A stretch of DNA of 64,000 nucleotides from Shewanella waksmanii ATCC BAA-643 (GTDB lineage: Bacteria; Pseudomonadota; Gammaproteobacteria; Enterobacterales; Shewanellaceae): contig NZ_JAEH01000002.1 of the NCBI RefSeq assembly GCF_000518805.1, positions 186,001-250,000 of the forward strand, in the 5' to 3' direction. Shown here piece by piece: positions 9,797-19,865 of this stretch. Positions within the stretch are counted from its first letter, which is position 1, and each line of letters begins with the position of its first letter. A program made the position numbers and the translations under genes. A model generated the notes under the pieces. That model saw only the letters and a list, made by a program, of their open reading frames with translations. It made no database searches and was not told where the DNA came from.

Positions 9797-10687
9797 ATGA
9801 CTAGTATATCTTTTTGCATTCCTTTGTATTATCCAAACATGGTCTTTTTGCAAAAGACCGTTTTAAGTGTGTTGAGTCAGAACGTGAGCAACTGGGAATT
9901 GAAACTTGTTGATGGCTCAGGAACGTACTCTCGAGAAGTTGGTGAATTTGTTGAATCTCTCAAAGATAAACGAATAGAATACTGCGTAAACACTGGAGAT
10001 ACTTCTATGGCGGGCAATTGGAATTTTTGCATTAAGCTCGCCAGCTATAATCTTGTCACATTGCTACATGATGATGATTATTTGCTGCCAACGTACTTAG
10101 AATCGATTATTTCATTGAATGAGCAACAACCAACTGCTCTAGCCTACTTCACAGGTGCGAGAACTGTGGATGGTAATGGTAAACCGTGTTTGACCATGGC
10201 TGATAGAGTTAAACGTTGCTTACAGCCAAAATCTGCAATGATCCAGTTATCTGGTGATCACGGATTGTCTACATTGTTAGCGGTTAACTTTATCTTTTGT
10301 CCGACTTTGTGTTACCAAAAAAAATACATGCATGGGTTTAGTTTTCAATCTAAATGGCACATGGTTGCCGATCTACAGTTTTACAGTTCAGCGCTTGTTG
10401 ACGGTAAGAGCTTTTATGGTGTATCTGAACCTCACTACATATATAGGCGCCATGAAAGCAACCAAACTGCTAAACTTACAGTGACGACCAGAAGGTTTGA
10501 CGAAGAAATTCAATTATACAATCAATTGGCTGCGTCGTTGGACAGTAAACTCTGGCCAAAGAGTCAGCGGGAAGCTGCCGGTAAGTCAATGATCAAAAAA
10601 CATATTATCTTTACCATTATCCTAGCTTGTCTACGTTTTGATTTTAGGTATGCCACTAGGCTGTTTAAGCTTTTCCGTTCTTGCTAA
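9797..10687 (+). CDS. GT2-family glycosyltransferase
   Basis: The 296-residue enzyme starts ISFCIPLYYPNMVFLQKTV. It has the nucleotide-binding LVDGSG in place of the usual VDDGS and a LLHDDDYLLP metal-binding segment near 95. YRRHESNQTA near 215 resembles the C-terminal acceptor region of family 2 enzymes. It follows the previous GT2 gene by three bases. Sugar specificity cannot be assigned. Confidence 0.8.
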   Translation: MTSISFCIPLYYPNMVFLQKTVLSVLSQNVSNWELKLVDGSGTYSREVGEFVESLKDKRIEYCVNTGDTSMAGNWNFCIKLASYNLVTLLHDDDYLLPTYLESIISLNEQQPTALAYFTGARTVDGNGKPCLTMADRVKRCLQPKSAMIQLSGDHGLSTLLAVNFIFCPTLCYQKKYMHGFSFQSKWHMVADLQFYSSALVDGKSFYGVSEPHYIYRRHESNQTAKLTVTTRRFDEEIQLYNQLAASLDSKLWPKSQREAAGKSMIKKHIIFTIILACLRFDFRYATRLFKLFRSC

Positions 10688-10841
10688 CACGCGCAGTATT
10701 TTTGAGCCAAATTTACTGCTTTAATCTCTATCATTAGACCAGTGCTTTGTAGTAAAATTTCAGGCTTACGGCATCTTCTTGTGTACAGCGCTTGGATTTC
10801 AGCCACTTTGTCTTCTTTTAGTTAATTTAGTGTAATTATTA

Positions 10842-11810
10842 ATGAATAATAAGCCTGCTTTGAGCCACTCTTCTGATAATGACCTTCGTACTTCTTACCA
10901 CCCTGTACCAGAAATTAATCTCTCAGAATTGCTCCATCATCTATGGCAAAGTAAGTATAGAGTAATCGGAATAACTAGCATCTTTGCTATTGCTTCGGTG
11001 CTCATTGCATTGATGTTGCCAAATATATATCGTGCGGAGGCTTTGCTTGCTCCAGCAAGTGAGGAGCAGCAAGGTGGTTTGGGTGGTCTCGCATCCCAGT
11101 TTGGCGGCTTAGCGAGCATGGCTGGGATTAATCTTGGAAGTGGTAGTTCTGTAGATAAAACTCAATTGGCACTTTCCGTGATAAAATCTCGGAACTTCAC
11201 AGAACAATTTATTGAACGTCATAACATTTTGCCAGACTTAATGGCTGCAGACCAATGGAATCAAAGCCATGATTCAGTGAGCTACGACGAAGACCTATAT
11301 GACGTTACTAAAGGAATATGGGTAAGAGAGGTCAATCCACCTAAACTCGCAAAACCCTCAGCGCAAGAAGCCTATAAAGTATTTACTGAAATCATGGCTG
11401 TAAATTTGGATAAAGATACGGGACTTATTCGGCTGTCTGTTGAGCATTTATCACCAACTATCGCAAAGTCCTGGGTAGATGCATTGGTAATCGATATCAA
11501 TACTGAAATGAAAAGGCGTGATGTGGAAGAGGCCAATCGTAGTAGGGAGTTTTTGGAAAAACAAATTGCTTCGACCCAAGTGGCAGATATTAGAACAATA
11601 CTGTATCAACTTGTTGAAGAGCAAATGAAAACGATTATGTTTGCTGAGGTTAGAGATGAGTATGTGTTTAAAACCATTGATCCTGCCGTCGTACCTGAGG
11701 AAAAAGCCAAACCAAGTCGAGCTCTGATTTGTGTTGCTATAACCTTATTAGGAGGTCTATTTTCATTAGGCTATGTATTGGTAACTTTTTTGGTTCGTAA
11801 GCAAGACTAG
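10842..11810 (+). CDS. Wzz-type chain-length determinant
   Basis: The 322-residue protein has an N-terminal membrane helix (about 40-60) directly after an INLSELLHHLWQSKYRVIG segment. The P-N-I-Y-R-A-E-A-L-L-A-P motif follows, then a long periplasmic coiled region. A second membrane helix (about 297-317) closes the protein. There is no Walker-A/kinase domain, so it is a Wzz-like polysaccharide co-polymerase rather than a full Wzc tyrosine kinase. It lies 154 bases after the GT2 gene, a gap where no clear promoter was seen. Its stop overlaps the GTG start of the flippase gene (TAGTG). Confidence 0.85.
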   Translation: MNNKPALSHSSDNDLRTSYHPVPEINLSELLHHLWQSKYRVIGITSIFAIASVLIALMLPNIYRAEALLAPASEEQQGGLGGLASQFGGLASMAGINLGSGSSVDKTQLALSVIKSRNFTEQFIERHNILPDLMAADQWNQSHDSVSYDEDLYDVTKGIWVREVNPPKLAKPSAQEAYKVFTEIMAVNLDKDTGLIRLSVEHLSPTIAKSWVDALVIDINTEMKRRDVEEANRSREFLEKQIASTQVADIRTILYQLVEEQMKTIMFAEVRDEYVFKTIDPAVVPEEKAKPSRALICVAITLLGGLFSLGYVLVTFLVRKQD

Positions 11811-13135
11811 TGTCTCCTTTTATTAAAAAGATATTCGCGAATACCTCTTGGCTGTTATCAGAGAAAGTTGTTTCAATGTCAGCCAATTTATTGGTCAGTT
11901 TAGCACTTGCTAGGACACTAGGACCTGAAGGGTATGGGCAATTAAGTTATTTACTTGCTGTCGTTGCTCTAATCGCGCCGTTAGCAGCATTGGGTCTTAA
12001 TGCAATTGTCACCAGAGAAATTGTTAATGACCCGGATAGCGAGCAGAAAATAATTGCCTCAGCTACCGTATTTCGGTTGGTAGGGGCTTTTGTTGGAACA
12101 TTTCTTTGTTGGGGCTTGGCTTATTTCAGCGTAGGCCTTGACTCTTTACCTGCTCAACTAGGGCTAGCTTTTCTAGCTTTTGCTAATTTATTTTACGCAT
12201 TCAATGTCTTAGAGTATTGGTTTCAGGCAAAAGTTGCTGCAAAAAAAGTGGCACGTATGAGGATGTGTGTAATATCCGCTTTTGCCTTGATGAAATTGTT
12301 CGCGGTGTACTTTCAAGCATCGTTTATAGTTATTGTTGCAATATTTGCCGCCGAAGTTATCTGCCTTGGCATTGGCTTCATTATTATTTATCGCTATTAC
12401 GCGTCACCATTAAAATTGTGGCTGTTTGATTTTAGCTATGGTTTATCACTAATTAAGCAATCTTATTGGTTGATTTTTTCCGGAATCGCGGCGGTTATAT
12501 ATCTTAAAGTCGATCAGGTGATGTTGGAGCACTATGTGGGTTCTGCGGCCGTTGGAGAGTACGCTGTTGCTGCAAGGCTTTCAGAGGTATGGTATTTCTT
12601 TGCTGATGCGGTTGTTATAAGCTTGTTTCCCGCGCTATTACTAGCCAAAAAGAAAGCCGATCTAACTAATTATAAGAAAAAGTTACAAAGCATTTCTGAC
12701 TTATTGTTTGTTTGTGCCCTGTTGCTAGCGTTGGTTGTTTATTGGTTGGCTGAGTCTGTGATTGAAGTCTTGTTTGGTGAGGCCTATCTTGGTTCTGTCG
12801 TCATTTTGCAATTGCATATCTGGGCTGGTCTTTTTGTATTTATGCGAGCGTTAGTTAGTAAGTGGTTGCTAAGTGAGAATTTACTCAAGTTCTCTTTAGT
12901 CAGCCATGGACTCGGTGCAGTGATAAACGTGTTATTGAATATGTGGCTAATCCCTATATACGGTGGAGTAGGTGCGGCCTTTGCTACAGTTATATCCTAT
13001 TTTGTTGCATCTTATTTAGCATTTTTAATTAGCCCCAAGACAAGAGATATTGCAAAAGTCATGAGTTTATCGCTTAGCCTACCATTTACGTTGGGCTTTC
13101 GATATTGGCCTAAGCGAGTTAAGAGTAAAATATGA
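11810..13135 (+). CDS. wzx: Wzx-type oligosaccharide flippase
   Basis: The 441-residue integral membrane protein has about 12-14 helices and the N-terminal SLALARTLGPEGYGQLSYLL segment of the MVF/PST flippase superfamily. It should move the lipid-linked repeat unit across the inner membrane. The GTG start at 11810 shares its G with the wzz stop, and the gene's ATGA end overlaps the nitroreductase start. Family assignment is firm; substrate is not known. Confidence 0.88.
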   Translation: MSPFIKKIFANTSWLLSEKVVSMSANLLVSLALARTLGPEGYGQLSYLLAVVALIAPLAALGLNAIVTREIVNDPDSEQKIIASATVFRLVGAFVGTFLCWGLAYFSVGLDSLPAQLGLAFLAFANLFYAFNVLEYWFQAKVAAKKVARMRMCVISAFALMKLFAVYFQASFIVIVAIFAAEVICLGIGFIIIYRYYASPLKLWLFDFSYGLSLIKQSYWLIFSGIAAVIYLKVDQVMLEHYVGSAAVGEYAVAARLSEVWYFFADAVVISLFPALLLAKKKADLTNYKKKLQSISDLLFVCALLLALVVYWLAESVIEVLFGEAYLGSVVILQLHIWAGLFVFMRALVSKWLLSENLLKFSLVSHGLGAVINVLLNMWLIPIYGGVGAAFATVISYFVASYLAFLISPKTRDIAKVMSLSLSLPFTLGFRYWPKRVKSKI

Positions 13136-14193
13136 AGCAGTTAATAAAGAAAGTAATTCCCAGGCAGTTAATTGCAGAGATCAAAGCTAGATATGAAAAA
13201 CTAGATATATTGATGATTAGATTTTTTTCAAAAAATGGTTTTTTAGCGTCTATCTATTATGCATTTTTTAGTCAACAATTTTACCGAGAGCATCGTTCCG
13301 TTCTACTCGGAAGAGTAGCCTATGAAGCATCGCTTAATCGTATAACAAACTCATCCATTTTGTTACGTCGAAATATACATAGAATTGAAAAAGGGCTTAT
13401 CATGCAGCCCAGAAGAGAAGTCTTTGCTGAAGGGTATATACGGGAAACTGTAGATTGCTTCAAAAAGGCTATTGCTTCTGATTCACTTTGTAGTTCAGAA
13501 AAGGAGTGGGCATCGGATGTTCTGCAGAAATACTTTAGCGTTGTTAGTCACACCACCGTTATAGAGAATGCCAAGAATACTTTTTTAGATGCCACTTTAG
13601 ATGAAGCAACAGGTAATAGTGTACCGTATGTACACGCTGATTTACCGACATGTCCATTAGACTATGATCAACTTTTGACATTGTTTAAGCGTCGCCGATC
13701 AGTTCGTTGGTTCGAAGAAAAAACAGTCGATATGAGCTTAATCAATAAGGCTGTAGAAGCTGCAACATATGCTCCGTCAGCATGCAATCGACAGCCGTAT
13801 GAATATCATGTCGTTACAGATAAGAATCTAGCTTCCGAGGTCGCCAATTGCGCAATGGGGACAGTAGGCTTCGCTGAAAATATACCCTGCATGATTGCTA
13901 TTGTTGGAAATCTAGATGCGTACCCCGCGGAGCGCGACAGGCATATAATTTATATTGATGGTGCGCTTGCAAGTATGCAATTGATGTTGGCATTTGAAAC
14001 ATTGGGGCTTTCATCATGTTCTATAAATTGGCCAGATATTGAACTGCGCGAGAAAGCTCTGATGAAAAAACTCAAACTAGCATATCATCAACGTATCGTT
14101 ATGCTAATGGCCGTTGGATATGCTAAGCCCGATGGTGGTATTCCTTTTTCGCAGAAAAAAGGCAGCAACTTGTTAGTTAAGGAAGTTAAGTAG
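13132..14193 (+). CDS. Nitroreductase-family protein with long N-terminal region, in polysaccharide cluster
   Basis: Residues about 180-350 are a nitroreductase fold. It begins LFKRRRSVRWFEEK, the FMN phosphate-binding region, followed by ATYAPSACNRQPYEYHV. The first 170 residues are an unassigned helical region containing LLRRNIHRIEKGLIMQPRR. Such proteins recur next to polysaccharide pyruvyl transferases in surface-glycan loci, as here (the next gene abuts it), but their reaction is not established. A flavin-dependent modification of a sugar or lipid carrier is a guess. It overlaps wzx by four bases. Confidence 0.75.
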   Translation: MKQLIKKVIPRQLIAEIKARYEKLDILMIRFFSKNGFLASIYYAFFSQQFYREHRSVLLGRVAYEASLNRITNSSILLRRNIHRIEKGLIMQPRREVFAEGYIRETVDCFKKAIASDSLCSSEKEWASDVLQKYFSVVSHTTVIENAKNTFLDATLDEATGNSVPYVHADLPTCPLDYDQLLTLFKRRRSVRWFEEKTVDMSLINKAVEAATYAPSACNRQPYEYHVVTDKNLASEVANCAMGTVGFAENIPCMIAIVGNLDAYPAERDRHIIYIDGALASMQLMLAFETLGLSSCSINWPDIELREKALMKKLKLAYHQRIVMLMAVGYAKPDGGIPFSQKKGSNLLVKEVK

Positions 14194-15336
14194 ATGATGA
14201 TCGAAATTAAAGGCTCGCAGTTTGTTAACAAAGGTGCAGAGCTAATGGTTCATGCTGTTATTCAGCAAATAAAGCAGCGTTGGCCTGAAGCCGAGTTAGT
14301 AATGGCTGCAAACCCAAACTCTCCCTATGTCGAACGAGCTAAACTTGGCGCTTATCAAAAGCTGTCGTTGCGTAAAAACATTGTTGACCTGAACATTATT
14401 AGCTATAAATTGCCAAAAAAGTTTCGTCATTGGTTAAAGCATAAGTGGGGAATTATCACTGAGGCTGATATCACTCATGTTTTTGATGCTTCAGGTTTTG
14501 CATATGGAGATCAATGGGGGAGCTTAACAATTAAGGCTTTGGCCGGTGAAATTAGCAGGTCTAAAGCACATGGACAGACCTATATCTTTTTGCCACAGGC
14601 TCTAGGACCATTTACTCGAACTAAAGATGTTAGCTACCTAAAACGTGTACTACCAGAAGCTGACCTGATTTGTGCTAGAGAAGACAGTAGTTTTAAGCAC
14701 GTTAGAGACTTGATTGGTGATAGTCCAAATCTGTACAAGTTTCCGGATTTCACTAACTTAGTGAAAGGCGTATTGCCCGAATATTTTGTTGATGGACAAG
14801 ATAAAGTACTTATCATTCCGAATAGTAATATGATCAGTAGCCGCAACAATCATTCTGCTTGGAAAGAAAACTATTTACGAGTTCTCAATGAGGCAGTTTC
14901 TGTGGTTGAAAGTCGAGGCTTAAAAGCCGTCTTGTTGAATCATGAAGGAACAGGAGATGGTGAAATCTGTGATCAAGTCAACCAAGCAGCTGGCGGGAGG
15001 CTAGAACTTATTCATGAACCTAATCCACTTAAGGTAAAGGGTATCATTGGGGCTAGCCATGCAGTTATATGCTCTCGTTTCCATGGGTGTGTTAGTGCGT
15101 TGTCACAAGGTGTTCCTTGTATAGGCACGAGCTGGAGCCATAAATACGAGCGCTTATATGAAGAATACCTACAATCGGAATGCTTGATCCAGCCTGAAAT
15201 ATCTAAAGAAGATTTATCAAAGACTTTGGATATTGCTCTGGAGCTCTCTAATGGACAAGCTCAGGTAGAAGTAAGGAATGCTATGAAAACCCAATCTGAA
15301 GATTTATGGCAGGTCGTTAGCAATAAACTAATATAG
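14194..15336 (+). CDS. Polysaccharide pyruvyl transferase family protein
   Basis: The 380-residue protein begins IEIKGSQFVNKGAELMVHAV, the NxGxE-type start of the PS_pyruv_trans family. It carries the C-terminal SRFHGCVSALSQGVPCIGTS signature (near 285-305). The family attaches pyruvate ketals from phosphoenolpyruvate to sugars, giving the glycan negative charge. It starts directly after the nitroreductase stop, so the pair may act on the same residue; that is inference. Confidence 0.82.
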   Translation: MMIEIKGSQFVNKGAELMVHAVIQQIKQRWPEAELVMAANPNSPYVERAKLGAYQKLSLRKNIVDLNIISYKLPKKFRHWLKHKWGIITEADITHVFDASGFAYGDQWGSLTIKALAGEISRSKAHGQTYIFLPQALGPFTRTKDVSYLKRVLPEADLICAREDSSFKHVRDLIGDSPNLYKFPDFTNLVKGVLPEYFVDGQDKVLIIPNSNMISSRNNHSAWKENYLRVLNEAVSVVESRGLKAVLLNHEGTGDGEICDQVNQAAGGRLELIHEPNPLKVKGIIGASHAVICSRFHGCVSALSQGVPCIGTSWSHKYERLYEEYLQSECLIQPEISKEDLSKTLDIALELSNGQAQVEVRNAMKTQSEDLWQVVSNKLI

Positions 15337-15345
15337 TTTTTACGA

Positions 15346-16608
15346 ATGATTATTTCTAATTTAAAGGACAGTCGATCCAGCTTTATATTGGCTGTTTTTA
15401 TGATTTTTATTTTTATCGGGCCATCTGTTAGTGTTGGTCCGATAAAACTATATCATTTGATTACAGCTATTTTGCTTGTTTTTACGGCTTTTATTGTTTT
15501 AAGAACTAAAAAAGTAGACCGAAAAGACTTTTTATCTGTCTTAATAACCTGTTTCTTTGTCGCATATTTATTTGTTAAGCACTTTTATTTTGATGAAATA
15601 AGTTTGAGGTATTTCGTCTATCTTTTTTATTTCTTGGTTACTTATGTGGTTTATTTGCTTTCTTTTCACTCTATTAAGTCTTTAGGGTTGGAGAAAATTG
15701 CAAATATTATTGTTGTCGTCTCTTATTTTAATTTATTTTTGGCGTTTTTTGAACTGTCTCTAGGGATAAGTGTTTTTAACTTTAATCCGCTAGGTGTTGA
15801 ATTTCAAAATATGTCTTCATTATGGGGTAATGTCAATACTAACGCAATTTGTTTGCTTTTTTCGACTGTGGCTGTTTATTATTCTGGCCGTCGAAAGCAC
15901 TATTTCGTGTTAACATTATTATTGGTTTTATATTGTTTAGCCATCCACTCTAAACTTGCGCTCATGGCTACTATCGGGCAAATGAGCTTTTTGGTTATGG
16001 CTAATAGCTATAAAGCTAGATTATATTTTTTATGTGGAGCTGTGGTCGTTGGAACCCTCACGACGATGTTTCTTTCAAATCACATTGAATCTGTTGTAAA
16101 TGCAGTTGTCCAAGCATGGAACTTCCTAGCTAACACAGAGCAATTAAAAGCAGTCGTGGAAAGTGGCACACTAGAGTCCATTGCTGTGCGCGCATACGCG
16201 CTGAGTGAAATGTTAAATATTCTGAAGGGGTTTAATTTACTAGATTATCTGTTTGGCATCGGCTTCGGTTCAATAAATATTTCATTTTATAATGAAACTT
16301 GGATGAAGACTGTCAGTTATTTCCCTCCCCACTTCTTTTATCTTGAAATGATTATCTATTGTGGAATTAGCTTTTTTGCGTTCTACTTTATACAAATTAA
16401 AGTACTTTCTGGTAAGTTTGGTCTTAAGTATATGTTGATATTGTTGCCGTCATTTATGTCTGTGATATCTGTTAGTTCAGTAGTTTACTTTGTTCCATTT
16501 TACTTTTTCTTAGCAATGATAACTTATTTAAACTTAGTAACCAAAGAAGAACACCCTAGCCCTAATAGTGGGCAACTTAAAGGTCATGAATATGATTGTG
16601 GATTGTAA
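15346..16608 (+). CDS. wzy: Wzy-type O-antigen/capsule polymerase
   Basis: The 420-residue, very hydrophobic and AT-rich gene product has 10-12 predicted membrane helices and a large periplasmic loop (about 235-320). This is the usual layout of Wzy polymerases, which are barely conserved in sequence. The call rests on topology plus its place among wzx, wzz and glycosyltransferase genes. Lower GC than its neighbours is typical of polymerases. The end overlaps the next gene by 17 bases. Confidence 0.75.
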   Translation: MIISNLKDSRSSFILAVFMIFIFIGPSVSVGPIKLYHLITAILLVFTAFIVLRTKKVDRKDFLSVLITCFFVAYLFVKHFYFDEISLRYFVYLFYFLVTYVVYLLSFHSIKSLGLEKIANIIVVVSYFNLFLAFFELSLGISVFNFNPLGVEFQNMSSLWGNVNTNAICLLFSTVAVYYSGRRKHYFVLTLLLVLYCLAIHSKLALMATIGQMSFLVMANSYKARLYFLCGAVVVGTLTTMFLSNHIESVVNAVVQAWNFLANTEQLKAVVESGTLESIAVRAYALSEMLNILKGFNLLDYLFGIGFGSINISFYNETWMKTVSYFPPHFFYLEMIIYCGISFFAFYFIQIKVLSGKFGLKYMLILLPSFMSVISVSSVVYFVPFYFFLAMITYLNLVTKEEHPSPNSGQLKGHEYDCGL

Positions 16609-17473
16609 CCAACCGTTAATTACCGTTTATGTTCCTACACATAATAGGCGAGATCTGCTTGAGAGAGCATTGCGTTCTATCTTAGAACAAACCTATGAAA
16701 ATTTGGATGTTATTATTGTCGATGACGGTTCTAGTGACTCAACTCGTGAGTTTATGGAACAGGCTGTTCAGAAGTATGATCAGGTATCTTATTTTCGGCA
16801 TGATAGTCCGAAAGGAGCTTGTGCAGCTAGAAATTTAGCATTGTCTAAAGCTCGTGGTGAATTTGTGACAGGTTTGGACGATGACGATGAGTTCTTACCG
16901 AACCATATTGAAGGTCTTTATAGATCCTTTAAAGGTAATTATTCCTTTGTTGCCGCCTGTTTGCTTGAGGATAACGGTACAATTCGTATAGAGCGAAGGT
17001 TGGATTGTGGTGAGATAGGTTTGGACAGCTTGTTGCACTATAATAAGGTTGGCAATCAGGTGTTTACGAAGACCAATTATATGCTTGAAATAGGTGGTTT
17101 TGATGTTGAGTTTCCTGCTTTTCAAGACTACGACACTTGGGTTAGGTTGGTGGATAGGTTTGGCCCTGGTTTAAAAGTGGAACAAGCTACTTATGTATGG
17201 CACACTTCTCACGAGAAAGATCGTATAAGTAACTTCCCTCACAAAAGGTTAAACGCGCTCTCGATGTTTATTGATAAACATCAATCTCTTATGTCAAAAA
17301 ACCATCATGATTCACTTGCAGTTATGAGAATTAGAATGGCAGGTGAACCTTTTCCTTTTAGGGCGTTGTTAAAAAGACTTAATAGGGGAAACTGGAAAGC
17401 ATCTGTTGCCTTGTTTCTCAACTCTAACTTTTCTAGATTGAAAACAATTATTGATAATTACAGGCATTCTTAA
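16592..17473 (+). CDS. GT2-family glycosyltransferase
   Basis: The GT-A domain is obvious: ITVYVPTHNRRDLLERALRS, IVDDGSSDSTREF, GACAARNLAL and the GLDDDDEFLPNH metal-binding region. The frame opens upstream to a GTG (16568), but TAAAGG eight bases before ATG 16592 and the family N-terminus favour 16592, giving about 293 residues. Coupled to wzy by overlap. Sugar specificity unknown. Confidence 0.85.
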   Translation: MIVDCNQPLITVYVPTHNRRDLLERALRSILEQTYENLDVIIVDDGSSDSTREFMEQAVQKYDQVSYFRHDSPKGACAARNLALSKARGEFVTGLDDDDEFLPNHIEGLYRSFKGNYSFVAACLLEDNGTIRIERRLDCGEIGLDSLLHYNKVGNQVFTKTNYMLEIGGFDVEFPAFQDYDTWVRLVDRFGPGLKVEQATYVWHTSHEKDRISNFPHKRLNALSMFIDKHQSLMSKNHHDSLAVMRIRMAGEPFPFRALLKRLNRGNWKASVALFLNSNFSRLKTIIDNYRHS

Positions 17474-17510
17474 GTCTTAACTTCAGTATTGATTATACAG
17501 GTAACAAGTA

Positions 17511-18605
17511 ATGAGAGTTGTTCTGCTTTCTGCTGCAAATAACGTGCATACTGTTAAATGGGCCAATGATTTAGCCGAGCAAGGTGTAGAAATATTCGTC
17601 GTTTCTCTTCATGATGTTACGCAAGACTTTAGTCCAGACATAGTAGTACATCAGTTGAAATTCACAGCACCTTTTGGCTATCTACTTAATATATTGGAAG
17701 TTCGACGTTTGCTAAAAGACATCGATCCAGACATAGTGAATGCACATTACGCTACCGGATATGGGCTACTATCTGTTGTTAGTTCCGGTAGGTACAGAAA
17801 CATTATTTCCCTTTGGGGCAGCGATATATTTCTGTTTCCGAAAAAGTCGAGAATTCACGGTTGGGTATTGAAAAGTATTCTATCAAGAGCTGATGCGATA
17901 TTTTCCACAAGCGAGTGTATGAAACGTGAATTAGATGATTGTGGCTATGCTGTTAACGTTCCGGTGTTAAAGACCCCCTTTGGTGTTGATACTGAGCTTT
18001 TCAATAGCCTTGCGCGAGGAGTGATTGAGACAGATAAGCCCGAGTTAGTATTTGGCACAGTAAAGTCTCTTAAGTCAATATACGGCATAGATATTTTGAT
18101 CAAGGCTTTTGCTCTACTCGTAGCTAGGAAATCCGATATAGACATGCAGTTGTTGATATATGGGGAAGGTATAGAGTTAGAAAACTTAAAAGCACTGAGC
18201 GAAAAACTTGGCATATCCAGTAAAGTAAAGTTTGGAGGCTATATTAAGAATGAACGAGTGCCAGAGGTATTAGCAGGGTTTGATATTTATGCCGCATTTA
18301 GTCATTCGGAAAGTTTTGGAGTAGCAGTTATTGAGGCTTCTGCTTGTGAAGTTCCCGTAGTTGTTTCCGATGCCGATGGTTTTTTGGAAGTGGTTACGCA
18401 TGAGAAAACGGGATTTATAGTGCCGAGGAATGATGTTGAAGAAGCATCTAATGCCTTATTAAGGCTGGCGGAGTCAAAGGGGTTGCGGCAACGACTAGGT
18501 TCAGCTGGTCGCGCTAGGGCAGTAAATGAATTCTCTAAGCAGAAGTGTGTAGAAAATATGATTGGTTGCTATAAGCAAGTATTAGATATAGATTCGTCTC
18601 GCTAA
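17511..18605 (+). CDS. GT4-family glycosyltransferase
   Basis: The 364-residue GT-B enzyme has a Rossmann start VVLLSAANNVHTVKWANDLA and a donor-binding C-terminal domain. The EX7E-type motif falls in SHSESFGVAVIEASACEVPV (near 263-282), with SDADGFLEVV following. It probably adds a sugar to the lipid-linked repeat unit. AGGTAA lies upstream of ATG 17511, 37 bases after the previous gene. Confidence 0.87.
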   Translation: MRVVLLSAANNVHTVKWANDLAEQGVEIFVVSLHDVTQDFSPDIVVHQLKFTAPFGYLLNILEVRRLLKDIDPDIVNAHYATGYGLLSVVSSGRYRNIISLWGSDIFLFPKKSRIHGWVLKSILSRADAIFSTSECMKRELDDCGYAVNVPVLKTPFGVDTELFNSLARGVIETDKPELVFGTVKSLKSIYGIDILIKAFALLVARKSDIDMQLLIYGEGIELENLKALSEKLGISSKVKFGGYIKNERVPEVLAGFDIYAAFSHSESFGVAVIEASACEVPVVVSDADGFLEVVTHEKTGFIVPRNDVEEASNALLRLAESKGLRQRLGSAGRARAVNEFSKQKCVENMIGCYKQVLDIDSSR

Positions 18606-18638
18606 GTTGCCACTCACGGATTTTTTGAAGGTTTGAAG

Positions 18639-19865
18639 TTGAAAATTTTATATTTACACCAATATTTTGCTACGCCAAATTCTAACGCAGGGACCCGTTC
18701 CTATGAGATGGCAAAGCGGCTAACTGCAAATGGTCACGAAGTAACTTTTGTGACTTCATCTGCATATTTGATGCAAGAATACACTTTTTCAAAAGGGTGG
18801 AACTACTTAGAAATTGAAGGTATCAAATTGCATATTTTGCACTTGCCGTATTCAAACAAGGATGCTTTTGTAAAAAGAATTTTAAAATTCTTGCGTTTTT
18901 CTTATGCATCAACGATCAAAGCACTCCAAGTTCCTGTTGACGTCGTTTTTGCAACAAGTACTCCGCTAACGATAGCCATTCCAGGGTTGATACATTCAAA
19001 GCTCAAGAAAGTACCTATGGTGTTTGAGGTGAGAGATTTGTGGCCTGAGTTACCAGTCGCAGTTGGAGCAATAAAGAACCCTGTCATTATCAAATTGGCA
19101 CAGTGGTTTGAAAAGTATACATATTTGAATTCTACTAAGCTAATTGGGTTATCACCTGGAATGTGCGAAGGAATTTTAAAGCACGGGGTCGCCAGTGAGG
19201 ATGTGTATTTAGCGACCAACAGCTGTGATGTCTCGCTATTTAACGTTGAGTCCACTGTTGGTGAGAAGTACATCAAAAGTCGACTACCCTTCCTCAGAGC
19301 AAGGAAGCTGGTAGTTTATACTGGTACGTTTGGTCTTATTAACGACGTAAACTACCTTGTCGACTTAGCTGCTGCAATGAAGAAAATAGATAGAAATATT
19401 TGTTTTGTTGCAGCTGGGGACGGCATGCAGAAAGAGGCGATAATTCAAAAAGCAAAATCTCGCAACGTTTACGAAGAAAACCTATATTTCTTAGACCCCG
19501 TACCGAAGACTGAAATTGTGTCGCTTTTATCTGCCGCGGACTTATCGTTGTCTTTGTTTGGTCCCGTTGAAGAGATGTGGCATAACTCTGCCAATAAATT
19601 ATTTGATGCGCTAGCTTCTGGAACCCCAGTTTGTATAAATTATCGTGGTTGGCAAAAGGAAGTTATTGAAGAGTCTAATTGCGGTATTGTGCTGAACAGA
19701 GAATCTATTGATGATGATGGCCAAACTATTTCAAACTTTTTAACAGATGATTACCGTTATCAGTTAGCGAAGAAGCAGTGTTTTCATTTGTCGAACAATG
19801 TTTATTCACGAGATATAATGGCATTGCAAGTAGAAAAAGCTCTTCAGGAGGCCGTTGATGCTTAA
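18639..19865 (+). CDS. GT4-family glycosyltransferase (WbuB-like)
   Basis: The 408-residue GT-B enzyme starts [20 protein letters not shown] and contains [13 protein letters not shown], both typical of WbuB-type transferases next to initiating phosphoglycosyltransferases. Two TTG codons (18633, 18639) could start it. GAAGG lies seven bases before 18639 and only one before 18633, so 18639 is chosen. Its last eight bases overlap the PglC-like gene, suggesting it adds the second sugar; the order of action is inference. Confidence 0.85.
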   Translation: MKILYLHQYFATPNSNAGTRSYEMAKRLTANGHEVTFVTSSAYLMQEYTFSKGWNYLEIEGIKLHILHLPYSNKDAFVKRILKFLRFSYASTIKALQVPVDVVFATSTPLTIAIPGLIHSKLKKVPMVFEVRDLWPELPVAVGAIKNPVIIKLAQWFEKYTYLNSTKLIGLSPGMCEGILKHGVASEDVYLATNSCDVSLFNVESTVGEKYIKSRLPFLRARKLVVYTGTFGLINDVNYLVDLAAAMKKIDRNICFVAAGDGMQKEAIIQKAKSRNVYEENLYFLDPVPKTEIVSLLSAADLSLSLFGPVEEMWHNSANKLFDALASGTPVCINYRGWQKEVIEESNCGIVLNRESIDDDGQTISNFLTDDYRYQLAKKQCFHLSNNVYSRDIMALQVEKALQEAVDA

